Part shown: in pieces, positions 1 to 11,155 of the stretch
Numbering within the stretch: position 1 is the stretch's first letter
Layout: each line of letters begins with the position of its first letter
Assembly: GCA_026419785.1 (NCBI GenBank)
Contig: JAODTK010002710.1
Coordinates: 1 to 64,000 of the forward strand
Direction: 5' to 3'
From: Sclerodactyla briareus
Lineage: Eukaryota > Echinodermata > Holothuroidea > Dendrochirotida > Sclerodactylidae
DNA length: 64,000 bases
The notes under the pieces: generated by a model
What the model was told of the DNA's origin: nothing
Database searches by the model: none
The model's input: the letters and a program-made list of their open reading frames with translations, nothing else
Position numbers and translations under genes: made by a program

Positions 1-960
1 CTTAAGTATGAGATGCATTTCCATTCCAGGTGGGGGTCAAGTTATAGTGTTACAATTGCAAGCCAAAATTAGTAAAAAGATATAAACTTCTCCACATTTT
101 TTACTATTTTTGACCAAGATTCACCCCTGACCTAAAACAAAAACGATGGGGTCCTGTACTCCCAATCAAGAAAGCTTAAACCAAATTTCACTTAATCTGA
201 CCAAACCGTTCGGGACTTCTCATGTTTACAAGGTTTTAGATTTCGACCTCTTGACCTGGCCCCAAAACAATTAGTAAATCATCATGGGGAGAATACACAT
301 ACCAGGTATGAGCTTCATCCATCCAGGTGCGTAAGGTTATCATGGTTAAACCAGGCTAGACTGCATAGGATTCCGGACTTCGTAAAGGAATAAAAAGGGC
401 AGAGACAAAAAAGAAGAGCAGGATGGATGGAGTAAAGACTATGGGATGAGCAGGTCAGTAGGTGGATGAATGGATGAAATGAAAGAGGCGATTAGCTCAA
501 CCAGTAGAGCTCCGACTGCAAAACCATTGATTGCAGTTCCAGAGATCATGAAGCCCGAGACTCCTCTGCCAGTGCTGTTGGACGAGGGCATGTCGTACAC
601 ATGTCCGCCTCAGTGGAATTTTGGATGGGTTAGAAAGGTGGCATTATGCGGTACTCTTGTCGTAGGTTTCAGTTAAGTTAGTCTGATATACACAAAAACT
701 TGGTGGGTGGGGACGAGGGATCATCCCGGTAAAACATGGACAGTGAGTTCAAGGTCACCGGATATCAAATTTGTTGATTTCCTATGATTTTTCTTTAAGT
801 TTATAGGATTTGAACAAAACCTGATGGATGTGGAATGTTTAAGTCATAAACAACATTAAAGATCATTTTAAGATCACAGGAGGGTCGAAAAATTATGATT
901 TTTTTCTAATTTTGTCATATTTAATAAACAAAACACAAATTGGGAAGAATGTGCAATATA
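1..960. repeat. AGGTCA-rich interspersed repeat fragments
   Basis: Blocks such as TCATCCATCCAGGTGCG, ACTTGGTGGGTGGGGAC and GTGAGTTCAAGGTCACCGG recur at 13255-13400, 29100-30060, 40640-40760 and 57850-60180. No conserved reading frame. Confidence 0.6.
485..560 (+). mobile_element. Second tRNA-like SINE family, head fragment
   Basis: GGCGATTAGCTCAACCAGTA, GAGCTCCGACTGCAAAACCA and a weak B box GATTGCAGTTCC, shared with 13785 and 15548. The 68-codon frame over it is not a gene. Confidence 0.45.
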
Positions 961-3394
961 GGTGGTCTGAACAAGAGGTAGGTGTAAATCATCGGGGGGG
1001 AGGAAAATGACCATAATTTAAAGTGCTGCGGTTCACCCGGGCGCACATGGAGGGGGGCCAGAGGCATTCCAACAGAAGGGCATGCCTCTGCTATGCCCTA
1101 TTTCTGTGGTCCTTTCAAATTCATTTTCCAGTGATATTATAATGGTATAAACAAATCAAATTGCATTGCTACTTACTATCAATGCATGAGCTTCAATTAG
1201 ATGATTCGTAGGCAGAATAATAGGTAAATCACAAGACCCAACAAACATAGCTGATATTAAAGTTAATACCCAATGTTCTTGCAAGGTGCGTAGCCAACAA
1301 CAACAAAGAATCAGGGGACACCTTGAATGCGCACATGGAAACTTTATTAGGTGTTTTCCTCTATCTTGAAGATTTGTGGACATTGTAACACACTCATGCA
1401 CTAAACAGGCCATCTACACATTAACATCACAAGTACAACTGAACACTCAGTACTTTGGAATAAAAGCTGGCCCACCTCTTTCGGACAGGTTCTCTGGAGA
1501 ATAACACTAGGGGACCGTCCGCCTATATTATCCATCTGCTGGAAATAGCTGGAATCGAAAACCTTTCAAACCCTTCATTTCCCCTTAAAAACCTGGTCCG
1601 ATGTGTCATACATCAGTGGGAGAGTTAACATCAGACCACAAGTAGTATAGCATTGCCATATACACAAGTTTTCACCTGTGATTTTTTTCCTGAGTGCTCT
1701 GAGCGAGGCACTTGACCGTGCTAGTTCAACTCGCCTGAATGCAAAACCATGAGACCCCTGGGCCTAACTGTTTCATGCCCCTCCCCCCCCCCCCCCCCGC
1801 AAACCCACCATGGGTTGGGGAGGATGTGTGCATAGAGTTCAATATGATGCACGGGCAAGGCTGTGAAGCCTCACAGCCACACCCACACGTAGACTCGCAA
1901 AGTCGCACCACAGACAAATTCTACCCGTAAAAGAAAGACAGATGCACTATGGGCCCGTAACTGATAATAATAATTTTTGCTTATATTAGTAGAAATAAAA
2001 AAAATATATCATCTATGTTGGGTTGAGCGGAGCTTGCTGCAGAACTACCAATAGGACTCTACATCATGAGTTCACAGTTAACAAAACACAAAAGGATATT
2101 TACACAGCGACCGGAGCCGGCCTAGCGCCAAACTCAACTCTTGTACAGAAATAAATTGTATCAATTATAGATCTTCTCTAGTAACAGGATATTCAATACA
2201 AATATGTTGCAATTTTTGCGTATCATAATATGTTACAATTAAAGTTAGGTTAATATTAGCAGTTGTAGGATGCTCAAGCAAGCCCCACCACATCCTCCCC
2301 TGACCCCCCTCTCCCACCCCATACCCCTCTCTCCCTGCAATCTCCCAAGTATCATGGGTCACCTTTCTCAGGCTAATAAGCGAAAGCGCCAATACTATGA
2401 GTAATTTCTAGATGGTTACATTCAATCATGATGTCAGATTCTTAGATTATCTGCTCTATGTGAGAGAGGCAGTTCATACGATTAACCCAGGCAAGGAGAC
2501 AACTCGCGTTTATGTAACAACTCCCGGCTGTATGGTTGGCGGCAGGCCATCAGGGGGGGAAAAGGCGGGATAGGTTAGCCGTCAGGCCCAGGCCGGGTGA
2601 TTGCCAAGTGGTGAGGCTGGGTAGGAGGGGGGGGGGGGGGGGGGGAATGAGACAGGGGACTATTGACATTACACCATTTAGACTTTGAAGCCCCTCAGAA
2701 GCATCTAATACCCATGTTCAGCTTTCAACAATCAAAATAAAGCAACAATGTTTTTGAATATCTGAAAGTTTGATGCAAAGCAGCTCTGTTAAAACTCTCA
2801 GTTTATACATCCCCAAGGAGAGCCATAGCACAGAAAATCATAACAGCCCAATGAAGAGTCACCATTTCTGATTAGAGCCATGGTGATATTGGGACATTGA
2901 GATTGTCAGCGTAGCAACCTTTCGCATGGTGTGGGACGATCCCCAAATACTTACAATCCTTCCCTGATGAACCTTTTCAGGAACCCCGGACATAGGTCCA
3001 AGACACCCACCGGCCTGCATAGATGACTGGTGCATTATAAAACATTCAATCAAATGTTGCCACAGTAAATGTTAACGGCATTACATAACTATAGGTGGGA
3101 CATATTCCATCACCTCAGGCTGTAACCTAATGTATGGAAATCCTTTACAAATACCAGCTACAGAGGGCAGCAGAATCTTGTTCACTTGTATGTATACTAA
3201 TACACATATTTAGGGATGCTTAGCATGAAGTAAACTAATGAATTTCTTCACAGGTGACCATATAGCAGCTGTGATTCGTTGGACCATCAAACCGGGAGGG
3301 GGCGGGGGGTATTTGACCTTCCCGATGGAAAGGGGACAGGCCCCTATGCTACCCCATCCCCAGTGCCACTCTTGCTCATAACATCAGTGATATA
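960..3394. other. No gene recognised
   Basis: AT-rich sequence with a C run at about 1783-1798 and a G run at about 2628-2645. Short open frames on both strands show no family resemblance or splice context. Confidence 0.6.
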
Positions 3395-3960
3395 TATTGG
3401 AGACATCTGGCGATGTGAGTGCATGACTCTTACACACTGAGAAATTTCTTATAACATAGTCATGATATACATATCTGCCTGAATGACAGTACATGACTTG
3501 CACGCACTACAAAGTCCATTTCTATAACATTAGTCATCGATATACACAGCTGATTGAGGGAGAGTACATGAATTCTGCACTGCCAAGACCCTTTCTATAA
3601 CATTAGTCATCGATATACACAGCTGATTGAGGGAGAGTACATGAATTCTGCACTGCCAAGACCCTTTCTATAACATAGTCCTGTTATACACATCAGCCGG
3701 AAAACAGTACATGACTTGCATGCACTACAAAGTCCCTCTTAAACAGAGTCATGGATATACACATCTGCAAGAATGGACAGTACATGACTTGCACGCACTA
3801 CAAAGTCCCTTTTATAACATTAGCAGGATATACACATCTGAATTGAGTGAGTGCACATGATTCTGCATGCAAGACCCTGTGAATCAGTCATGTAATAACA
3901 TTGATTAAGTGTAGGTACATGACTTGCACCACTCATATTATAAAGTGATCGCCCACATTT
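3395..3960. repeat. ~70-90-bp tandem array
   Basis: About seven copies of a unit containing ATAACATTAGTCATCGATAT, ACACAGCTGATTGAG and AGTACATGA followed by TTGCAYGCACTACAAAGTCC. Two adjacent copies (about 3521-3592 and 3593-3665) are essentially identical. It directly adjoins the ~150-bp array at 3968. Confidence 0.85.
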
Positions 3961-3967
3961 TACACCT

Positions 3968-4720
3968 CTGCACCTTGCCAAAGTTTTCCTAAGCTTCCGG
4001 GACCATTAATCTCGTTCTTCACTAATGGCGATAGAGACATCATCCTGAACATTCCGTTGTTAGCGAGTGGCCGGCACGTTACCAAATCTCCCTCCGCCCT
4101 CGAGGTGACCCTAGACTGTTCTCGCATCTTACCAAAGTTCTCCCTAAGCTGCCTGGACCATTAATCCCTGTTCACTCGCTGGCAAAGGGACAATCCCTGA
4201 AATGGTCTTGTCAGGTTGAACGCATCGTTACAATCCCATGCCCCTGGGTGACCCTGGAGTTCTTGCATCGTACCAAAGTTCTCCCGGAGCTTCCCGGACA
4301 TTAATATCTGTTTCACTAATGGCGATGGAAACATCATTCCTGAACATGTCCGTGTCAGGATTAGACTGCATCGTACAATCACCCGCCCCTCGAGGTGGTT
4401 ATATGAGGGCCCTGTTTTGCAGCTTATCAAAGTTCTTCCTAAGCTTTGTTTCACTGCTGGGCAGATAGAGACATTATCCCTGAACATTGTCTGTGTCAGG
4501 ATAGACGTACATGTACAATCACCCTCGCCCCTGGGGGTGACCCCAGAATGTCTTGCATTTACCAAAATTTCCCTAAGCTTCTGGACCATTGAATGAATCC
4601 TCGTTCATGCTGGTGACGGAGACACAATCCTGAACATGTCCGTGTCAGGACTGGAACTGCATCGTACAATCCCCGTCCCCCCTCGACGGGTTGGACCCGG
4701 ACTGTTCTTGAATCAGGTAC
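3968..4720. repeat. ~150-bp tandem array downstream of the TESK stop codon
   Basis: Five copies anchored by ACCAAAGTTCTCCCTAAGCTT-like sequence at about 3976, 4131, 4270, 4424 and 4558, followed by GGACCATTAATC, CATCCTGAACATGTCCGTG and a CCCTCGAGGTGACC stretch. It begins about 155 bp beyond the stop on the minus strand, so it may lie in the 3' untranslated region. Open frames of 76-142 residues across it are repeat by-products. Confidence 0.85.
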
Positions 4721-4873
4721 CCGCTGATCTTTGTGGAAGCACGGGCAGCGATGTAAACCTGTTCCTCTCCCCTGCAACCCCCCTAGCTCTTCGGCCGCCC
4801 CGGGGCCAGGACTGACGTAGCTTGTCACAGAGCCCGTAAACAGGGGACTTCGGATCCTGAGTGGGACCATCGA

Positions 4874-5057
4874 CTACAGGGGCAAATCTAGGCGCCTCTT
4901 GGGTGGAGTCTGAGAAAGGGTCAGTCTCCGACTGACCTTGCTAGTAAGTCTTAGGCCACAGTCCGAGTTGCTGCGGACAAGTGGTCCGCCAGTCCTGAGC
5001 ATTCTGGAAGGCACGGAGATCTTGGAGATTGTCCGAGACCTCAGAGAGATGGCACTG
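4874..5057 (-). CDS. TESK: TESK-like kinase, last exon (basic Ser-rich tail)
   Basis: 184 bp from acceptor ctctttctgcctttcag|CAGTGCC to a TAG at 4874-4876. One base completes the Ser codon from the previous exon. Sixty residues then read SAISLRSRTISKISVPSRML ... LTSKVSRRLTLSQTPPKRRL and end DLPL. The tail is rich in Ser, Arg and Lys with several R.x.S-like sites, consistent with a regulatory tail but much shorter than the long tail of vertebrate TESK1. Acceptor CAGCAG allows a 3-nt alternative. Assignment rests on strand, position and exact phase; the tail itself is not a conserved domain, and other tail exons may exist. Confidence 0.65.
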
Positions 5058-8000
5058 CTGAAAGGCAGAAAGAGAACGTAATAACGTAATGAATATTCCG
5101 AATGCTGAAATATTAAAATAACTTATTTTGTTACATGCCGAAATTTGCACATATTACTCCGATCCCAGAAAAAAACAGGCACATTAACCTTTAGACAATC
5201 GTTAGAGTACAATGGTTCATTCAAAGGATCATGCTAAAAACTGACAAAGATGTGAAAAGAGGACATGTCAAAACCCACAACCAAAATTTGCCAATTCTAG
5301 CATGTTTCTCTGTGAGTTATTTGTTTCACTTTGAATTGCACCCTAAACTGTGACGGGTACCAGAGTAACGATGCAAATGCGCCTTAATAGACTTCACACG
5401 GTAAATGCTGATGTTTTGCACCATTATAGCAGAAAAATTAGTTTTTAAATTAATAATCAGAATGAAATTAACGAAACGATTTTTTCATATCTTGTGCACA
5501 AAGTGTATGTTTTCGAATCAGATCCCATTGTAGTTTTTGTTGTCACTAGGTTGGTATAAAAATACATGTTTTGGATTAACTTTGTATTACACAGGGTCCT
5601 CGGTTACTCTTGGACGCACAAGGCACATGCGCTATAGCACAATTGCCTCTTTTCTCACTCGAATCGGCTGAGACTCTGAGATGAGATTCTTTCGGGGTTT
5701 GGGTTTCTTGAATAGCTAGATATACACACCAAAATAGCAAAAGTTAAAGTTACATGACCATGGCTACTTTAAAAGACAACTGCAGACTTCGATACTACAG
5801 AAAGTTATATCGTGGTAATGGAAAAATCGGTATTAATAGGTCCAAACCCGTTCAAACAATGTCCTAGTGGGTATGCCTTTAAAGTTAGGTCTCCATTATG
5901 ACAGAGAAAAAGGAGGGAGAGGATCCCAACCTGCGCAAACATGCATGACGTACACTTGGACGAAACAAGGAAGTCATGCCATTTCATTGTTATTGCTGTT
6001 GAATAAGTCAACATTAGCAGGAGTTCTGTTGTCTTTGTCCTCCCCCCAAACCAAATTAACCATCGACACCTACCAAAACCCACTACAGTCAATCCCTCCC
6101 AAGACTAAATGCTTCCAAGTGGAAAATATAGGAAAGAAAACCAAGATTGTTTGCGGTTGTGCTTATGACATTATTATTGCATGAGGATGCCTTTCGATCT
6201 TGTGCGATACACATACACAAACTTCAAAGGGACTGTAACTCCCTAACGAACGGTCCGTATCAACGTCAGGTTGGGATGATGAGTTAAGTTGTTCTCCAGC
6301 TAATATATTAGCCTCTTCGTAAATATCCTGCAGATGTCCTTTAAAGGGGAATCCAGCCAAAACTATTTAAAATGTCATTTGAGGGGCATGAAAATCATGA
6401 CAATCAAAATTGGTTTCAGTTCATAGCACGTTCGGTCATGAAGTTACAGATTTTCGAAGATGATTTATTTATCACTGCTATTTTGGCAACAATTTTGCAG
6501 ACGGAAACGTGTGTGACGTCCTATCTACCAATTTTTAAAGAACGGTTAGGAAATTGTCCTAACTTTTCCCTTAAAATTTGGTAGATATGACATAAAAACT
6601 ATAGGAAATTTGAGGGAAGCCCATATCTTACAACCGAAACATGAATAATAAACCAGGAAACAAAGTGATATTTGAAGGATTTTTTTAACACCCAAAAAGA
6701 GTATTAATTGCCGGACTTTGCCTTTAGTAATCAAGGTTCCTGCCATGTCAGCGGAGGCATTACTCTGCTGTTCCCACAGGTGACCAGTATTGTCTGGGTG
6801 GGGTTCTAGGTCTCTTCGTCTGGGGTGGGGTAACCACCAGACAGATGTGGTGGCCACCACACTGACAGTATCCATACGACGCTCAGGCTGACCACCCACA
6901 CTGGAGTAGGGTTGCGTTGGTACACCGGTATTGTTGTTAGTACCGGTTAGTACTCGCAGCACCGGCACTCGCAGTAATGATAAGTCAACTGCACAATTAC
7001 TATTAATTGACGGATGAAATTACTGGTTAATGGCAACAAAACCACGGTAATAGTTGCGAATTACAAAATCCAGTGCTGTCATATACTTTTGCCGATCTCA
7101 GCTGCCACACTAATGGTGCTGTAGCCAAACCGCACAAATGTCCCAGACGGATGTACAATTATGGGTTAAATGTTCAAGATAATGAACCAAGAAGGCAGTT
7201 TCAAACAATAGGACTATTGTGAAGGTAATGACTTTCGACTCTTTAGTTTCATATGGCCAAAGGAGTCGTAGCAGTCAATAATCTAACATGATGGGCCCCA
7301 GGGCCCAAAATGGGCCTTGGTCCCGAATCCATGAGCGCACGGTGAAAGTACGGCTATTAGACAATCATTAGGATCGAACATCTCAGGGCACCACTGGGCC
7401 TGAGTCCTAGATCCTGGGTAAATGAAAGGTACGGGGTAGTAGACCCTAATGATGACCGAACATCAGCACTGTGCATTCAAATTTGTAGGCGATACAATGA
7501 TTTTGCATATTTCATATAAATGGGGCCCTAGGGCCAAACTGGGCCTGGGCCCAACGTTCCAAACACCCTAGTGGCCCTCTACCCAAGGACCATTACATTA
7601 TTAATCTTTGAGGAAAATCAATTGGGCATGCGGGAGGAGATTCATGTCAAGTACCATTGTGCGAAAACTTCATAAAATGGGGCTGGCCACGTAGGACTTT
7701 TGTCACCCCGAAGGTTACGGTCAGACCAAAATTATGACCAAACATCACTACTGTGCACAAAAATTGTTAGAAAGAGAAAGAGGATACACTTTGAATGTTA
7801 ACATAAGGGAATATATGACCATGACCTCACAGAGTCCAAATGTCCAGGGGTCAAGGAACGTTGTGTTCATGCAAGTTTGGGTGACATCAATCACTGAATG
7901 GGACTGTGGGGACCAAAAGGGCAATGGGTAGACAAATGGATAGATGAGGGATAGATAGAGTGAAAACCCTGCCAATCCAATAGCTCAACCAGCTGGTTGA

Positions 8001-9339
8001 GCTAAGAAGGATGTATAAAAGGAGACCATTGTGGAAATAGACACCTCTAACAGGAGCTACAAGAATGCCAGTGGTCAGTATAACTATCGCTAGCATATTT
8101 CAGGTTAGAGAGAATACTGTGACCAGCACCAGCACCAATTACCGGTGCCAGAGCATGGTTGCACCTGTTCAAAAAATGTTGGTACCGCCCAAACCCACAT
8201 GGTGGAGGGAGGTCCCTCTATCAGAAAAATTGAAATGCCCCGACCCGGATCTCAGTTCGGCTCGAGCTCAGGCAACTGCATACACCAACGGACACTGCAC
8301 TGGTTTTCACGGTATTCACCCCAGACGACAGTATTGGACGTCAACCTCTGACAGTGAGTGGCAGTAGCAGTTATGAGCAGCTGGACTGGTATGTGCCCAA
8401 GGTAACCTCATAGTCGAAATCAACACCTGGGTACATGGGTAAAAGAAAAATGGCATACTAAGCCTCTAAACTAATAGGCAGGATAGACACACACTCCGAC
8501 ATTAACACCAGTGTGTGACAGTAACGCCCAACCATGCCAATACCCAAGGGTGGAAGCAAAGTCCGAACCACAAAGAGAACATAGGCCCACGGAGACAAAA
8601 AATCCTGTCTCCAAGACGATGATAGGCGCTAGCGGCCCAGAAGCGGGCAACGTTCTTTAGACTCCGATTTGAAAAGATGGACGATATTGAATAAGAGAAT
8701 TCCACGAAATGGTTCGTGCCAGAAATCGCAAAAAAATGTGCGATGTTTACGTCGAGTATGGCAAAAAATGACTGATATTGGTCATTGGTGTGGCCAGTTG
8801 TGCTGCTTTCTTTTTCTGGAATATAGCCTAAGCATACCGTTTGGTTTCAATTTACGGGTTCAGGAGCGACTAAGGCTCATCAGGAACCCTGGCCGAATTG
8901 ATCGTGTCCGAGCTCCGCAGTAGACTCGCCTTCTCTCTCACAAGTGCTCAGATGTATCGAGCAGGGGTGTCTCCGATCCCACCTGCTCCCGGGAACTGCC
9001 ATTTTAGTCCCCTCCGAAAGGACTATCAGTGACTCCAGGGCCCCACCAACTTTTCTTGGAACCTGGAGGAGCGAAGTTCAACGTGACTGCTCCAGCCCGA
9101 CCGACGAGACTTATTGTGCAAATATCCCGTAAACAAACCCCAGTACCGCAGGAAGTCCACTGTACCCCAGGGGAACCATGACGTGAATACCAAGACCTGC
9201 CGATCCCAAACGGCTAGTACAGCGCATGGGAAAAAACGTCCGGTGATGCTGTTTCCGAACCCGGGATATTTTGCTTGCAGAATGTCGCCGATACCATTCT
9301 TCTGCCGTGGTGGCAAAGGTGATTGCGAGGACATGATCC
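5058..9339 (-). other. Distal part of the last TESK intron
   Basis: The intron between the RPTF exon (10414) and the tail exon (5057). Outside the two interspersed repeats listed at 5790 and 8860 I see no exon. 6740-6980 and 8090-8380 hold CACC/CCGGT-rich low-copy sequence of unclear origin. Confidence 0.55.
5790..6330 (+). repeat. Interspersed ~540-bp repeat, copy A
   Basis: Shares long blocks with 18985-19530: TTATATCGTGG.AATGGAAAA, TAGGTCCAAACCC, GGAGAGGATCCCAA, GTTGAATAAGTCAAC and AAAGGGACTGTAACTC. No reading frame is conserved between the copies. Element class unknown. Confidence 0.75.
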
Positions 9340-9340
9340 C
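8860..9340 (+). repeat. Interspersed repeat, copy A
   Basis: Shares CTCATCAGGAACCCTGGCC, ACTCGCCTTCTCT, the GGGAACTGCCATTTTAGTCC block and a CATTCTTCTGCCG end with 34990-35440. The 62-135-codon frames over it are not conserved between the copies. Class unknown. Confidence 0.7.
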
Positions 9341-10440
9341 AGCTTCACCTGATCTTTTGTGAGCACAAGTGAGGGACATTCTTTTTCCTTTACCATCCAG
9401 ACTTGTATAATTTGCATGAAAGTGACCTTTCACCAGATCACAGCACCTTGATGAAGCTGGAGTATCTTAACTGACCTAAGCTTTTGTCAGCACAAATGAG
9501 TGACTTGCTGACATTGTATTTCTTTGTCATTAGACTCTAGTAATTGGCAATGAAGTGACCTCTTCACCAGATCACAGCACCTTGATGAAGCTGGAGTATC
9601 TAACTTACCTAGCTTTTGTTCATCAGAATGATTTACTTTTGACATTGTATTTCTTTGTCAGTAGACTCTATATAAATTGTCATGAAGTGACCCTCACCAG
9701 ATCAAGCACCTTGATGAAGCTGGAGGGATCTTAACTACCCAAGCTTTTGTCAGCACAAGTGAGTGACTTGCTGACATTGTATTTCTTTTGTCGTAGACCT
9801 ATTTAATTGGCATGAAGTGACCTCTCAACCAGATCACAGCACCTTGATGATGCTGATTATCTTAACTTACCCAAGCTTTGTCACACAAGTGAGTGAACTT
9901 GCTGACATTGTATTCTTGTGTCAGTAGACTCCTATATAATTGGCATGAAGGGCCCCTCTTCACCAGAATCACAAAACACACCATGATGAAGCTGGAGTAT
10001 CTCTTAATTAACTAACTTACCCCAATTTTGTCATCAAAGTGGGTGATTGCTGACAATTGTATTTCTTTTGGCCACAGACTCTATATCATTGGGCACGAAG
10101 GTGACCTCTCACCAGATCACAGCACATTATGATGCAGTGAAAATCAGCTTGGCCAAGCTTTCGTCAGCACAAGTGAGTGACGTGCTGACATTGTATTTCT
10201 TTTGCTAGTAGAACTCTACATAATTGGCATGAAGGTGACCACTTCACCAGATCACAGCACATCGATAAGGCAGTGAAAACTTCCAAGCTGTGTATCAGCA
10301 GAGGACTTGTGACCTTTTTCTCCCCTTTTACCAGCAGACTATGTATAATAGCATGCAGGTCGCCTCTCCACTAGATCATAGCATGTGAAAGAAGTGGAAA
10401 AATCCTAGCATACCTGCATCGGTACAAGTGAGTGACTTGC
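9340..10440. repeat. ~130-bp tandem array carrying the end of the subdomain XI exon
   Basis: About nine copies. Each holds CACCAGATCACAGCACCTTG, a GATGAAGCTGGAGTATC stretch, a GTAAG-type donor on the minus strand, and an ACAAGTGAGTGACTTGCTGA block. That last block is identical to the 3' part of the exon at 10414-10523. Copies recur near 9367, 9495, 9628, 9757, 9888, 10038, 10171, 10300 and 10427, the last being the exon itself. Copies differ by many one-base indels. Confidence 0.9.
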
Positions 10441-10523
10441 TGACGTTTGTGACATGGGAATGCCTCATTTCCCGATAACGTGCCGACGATGCTTTGGAAC
10501 GTTGGTCTCTCTTTCGGACATAC
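10414..10523 (-). CDS. TESK: TESK-like kinase, subdomain XI exon
   Basis: 110 bp, acceptor ttatcactccttctag|GTATG and donor GATGCAG|gtatgc. Reads VCPKERPTFQSIVGTLSGNE, then AFPCHKRQQVTHLYRC. PKERPTF..IV..L is the kinase subdomain XI signature with the invariant Arg that pairs with the PE glutamate. It closes the kinase domain, so the remainder is tail. It leaves two bases (AG), completed to Ser by the last exon. The final ~22 bp of the exon and the donor region recur in each unit of the tandem array that follows in the intron (9340-10440). Confidence 0.88.
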
Positions 10524-10819
10524 CTAGAAGGAGTGATAACGAAACATGGCTTCAAGAAAATTATTTGTGTCTGACTGATCTGTTTGAATTGATCGAGAAT
10601 TGATCGAGAATTGATCGAAGCTGTCACCTGTGCTAACTGACAGCATTAATGCAGTTTGTAGTATTTGCTGACCTTTCATCTGATCACTTCACTTCTTTGA
10701 ACATAGCAGTGTTACTGATACGTGCAGGTTATGATGCGGACAAGTGCAGATATTCCGTTTCACAGAGAGAAAGATCAATTGGTGGAATAGCTTTACAGGA
10801 ATGTTGTTCCATCTACAAC

Positions 10820-11155
10820 CGAGTGGTCAGCACAGATGGTAGAGCCTCCGCCTTTCACCCAGGGAACTGGGGTTCGATTCCCGGTCAGGTTATACCAAAG
10901 ACCTTAAAAATGGTACCCTGTTGTCTTCTCGCTGGGTGCTCGCATGGGGGACTGGAGCAGGACAAACGAGGGGTAGGCAATTTTGCAAGTTGCCCTATGC
11001 ATGTGATTACCCCCACCCCCACATTAAGGTACCGCCGAAGAGACATTGCCCAGCAAGGATGCAGACCGGATACTGATCTATTGTCAGCTGCGAATCCCTC
11101 ACCAGGTAGCATGGAATAAGGCAATGCCTCTTTGGCCAGTACCTAATTGCAAATG
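10820..11155 (+). mobile_element. tRNA-derived SINE (copy 1)
   Basis: Head resembles a tRNA: A-box region CAGCACAGATGGTAGAGC, an anticodon-arm-like stretch, and a perfect B box GGTTCGATTCC at 10871-10881. The body follows with TATACCAAAGACCTTAAAAA, then a CAGCAAGG...TATTGTCAGCTGCGAATC block and GGCAATGCCTCTTTGGCCAG. The head and part of the body recur on the minus strand at 12325-12450, and the distal block recurs at 22760-22880. Copy number and body show it is a SINE, not a tRNA gene. Confidence 0.75.

Noticed and set aside
4161-4870. 142- and 103-codon minus frames
   Set aside because: They run through the ~150-bp tandem array and beyond the TESK stop; they change frame with each unit and show no domain.
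9360-10440. CRISPR-like repeat array
   Set aside because: Units are contiguous ~130-bp tandems without unique spacers, in animal DNA, and carry exon-derived sequence.
10376-10627. 83-codon minus frame over the subdomain XI exon
   Set aside because: Wrong frame: the kinase reading (PKERPTF) is in the neighbouring frame with a good acceptor; this one is a shadow.
10820-10892. Possible tRNA gene with perfect B box
   Set aside because: The acceptor stem does not close, and the head is followed by a SINE body found elsewhere in the window.
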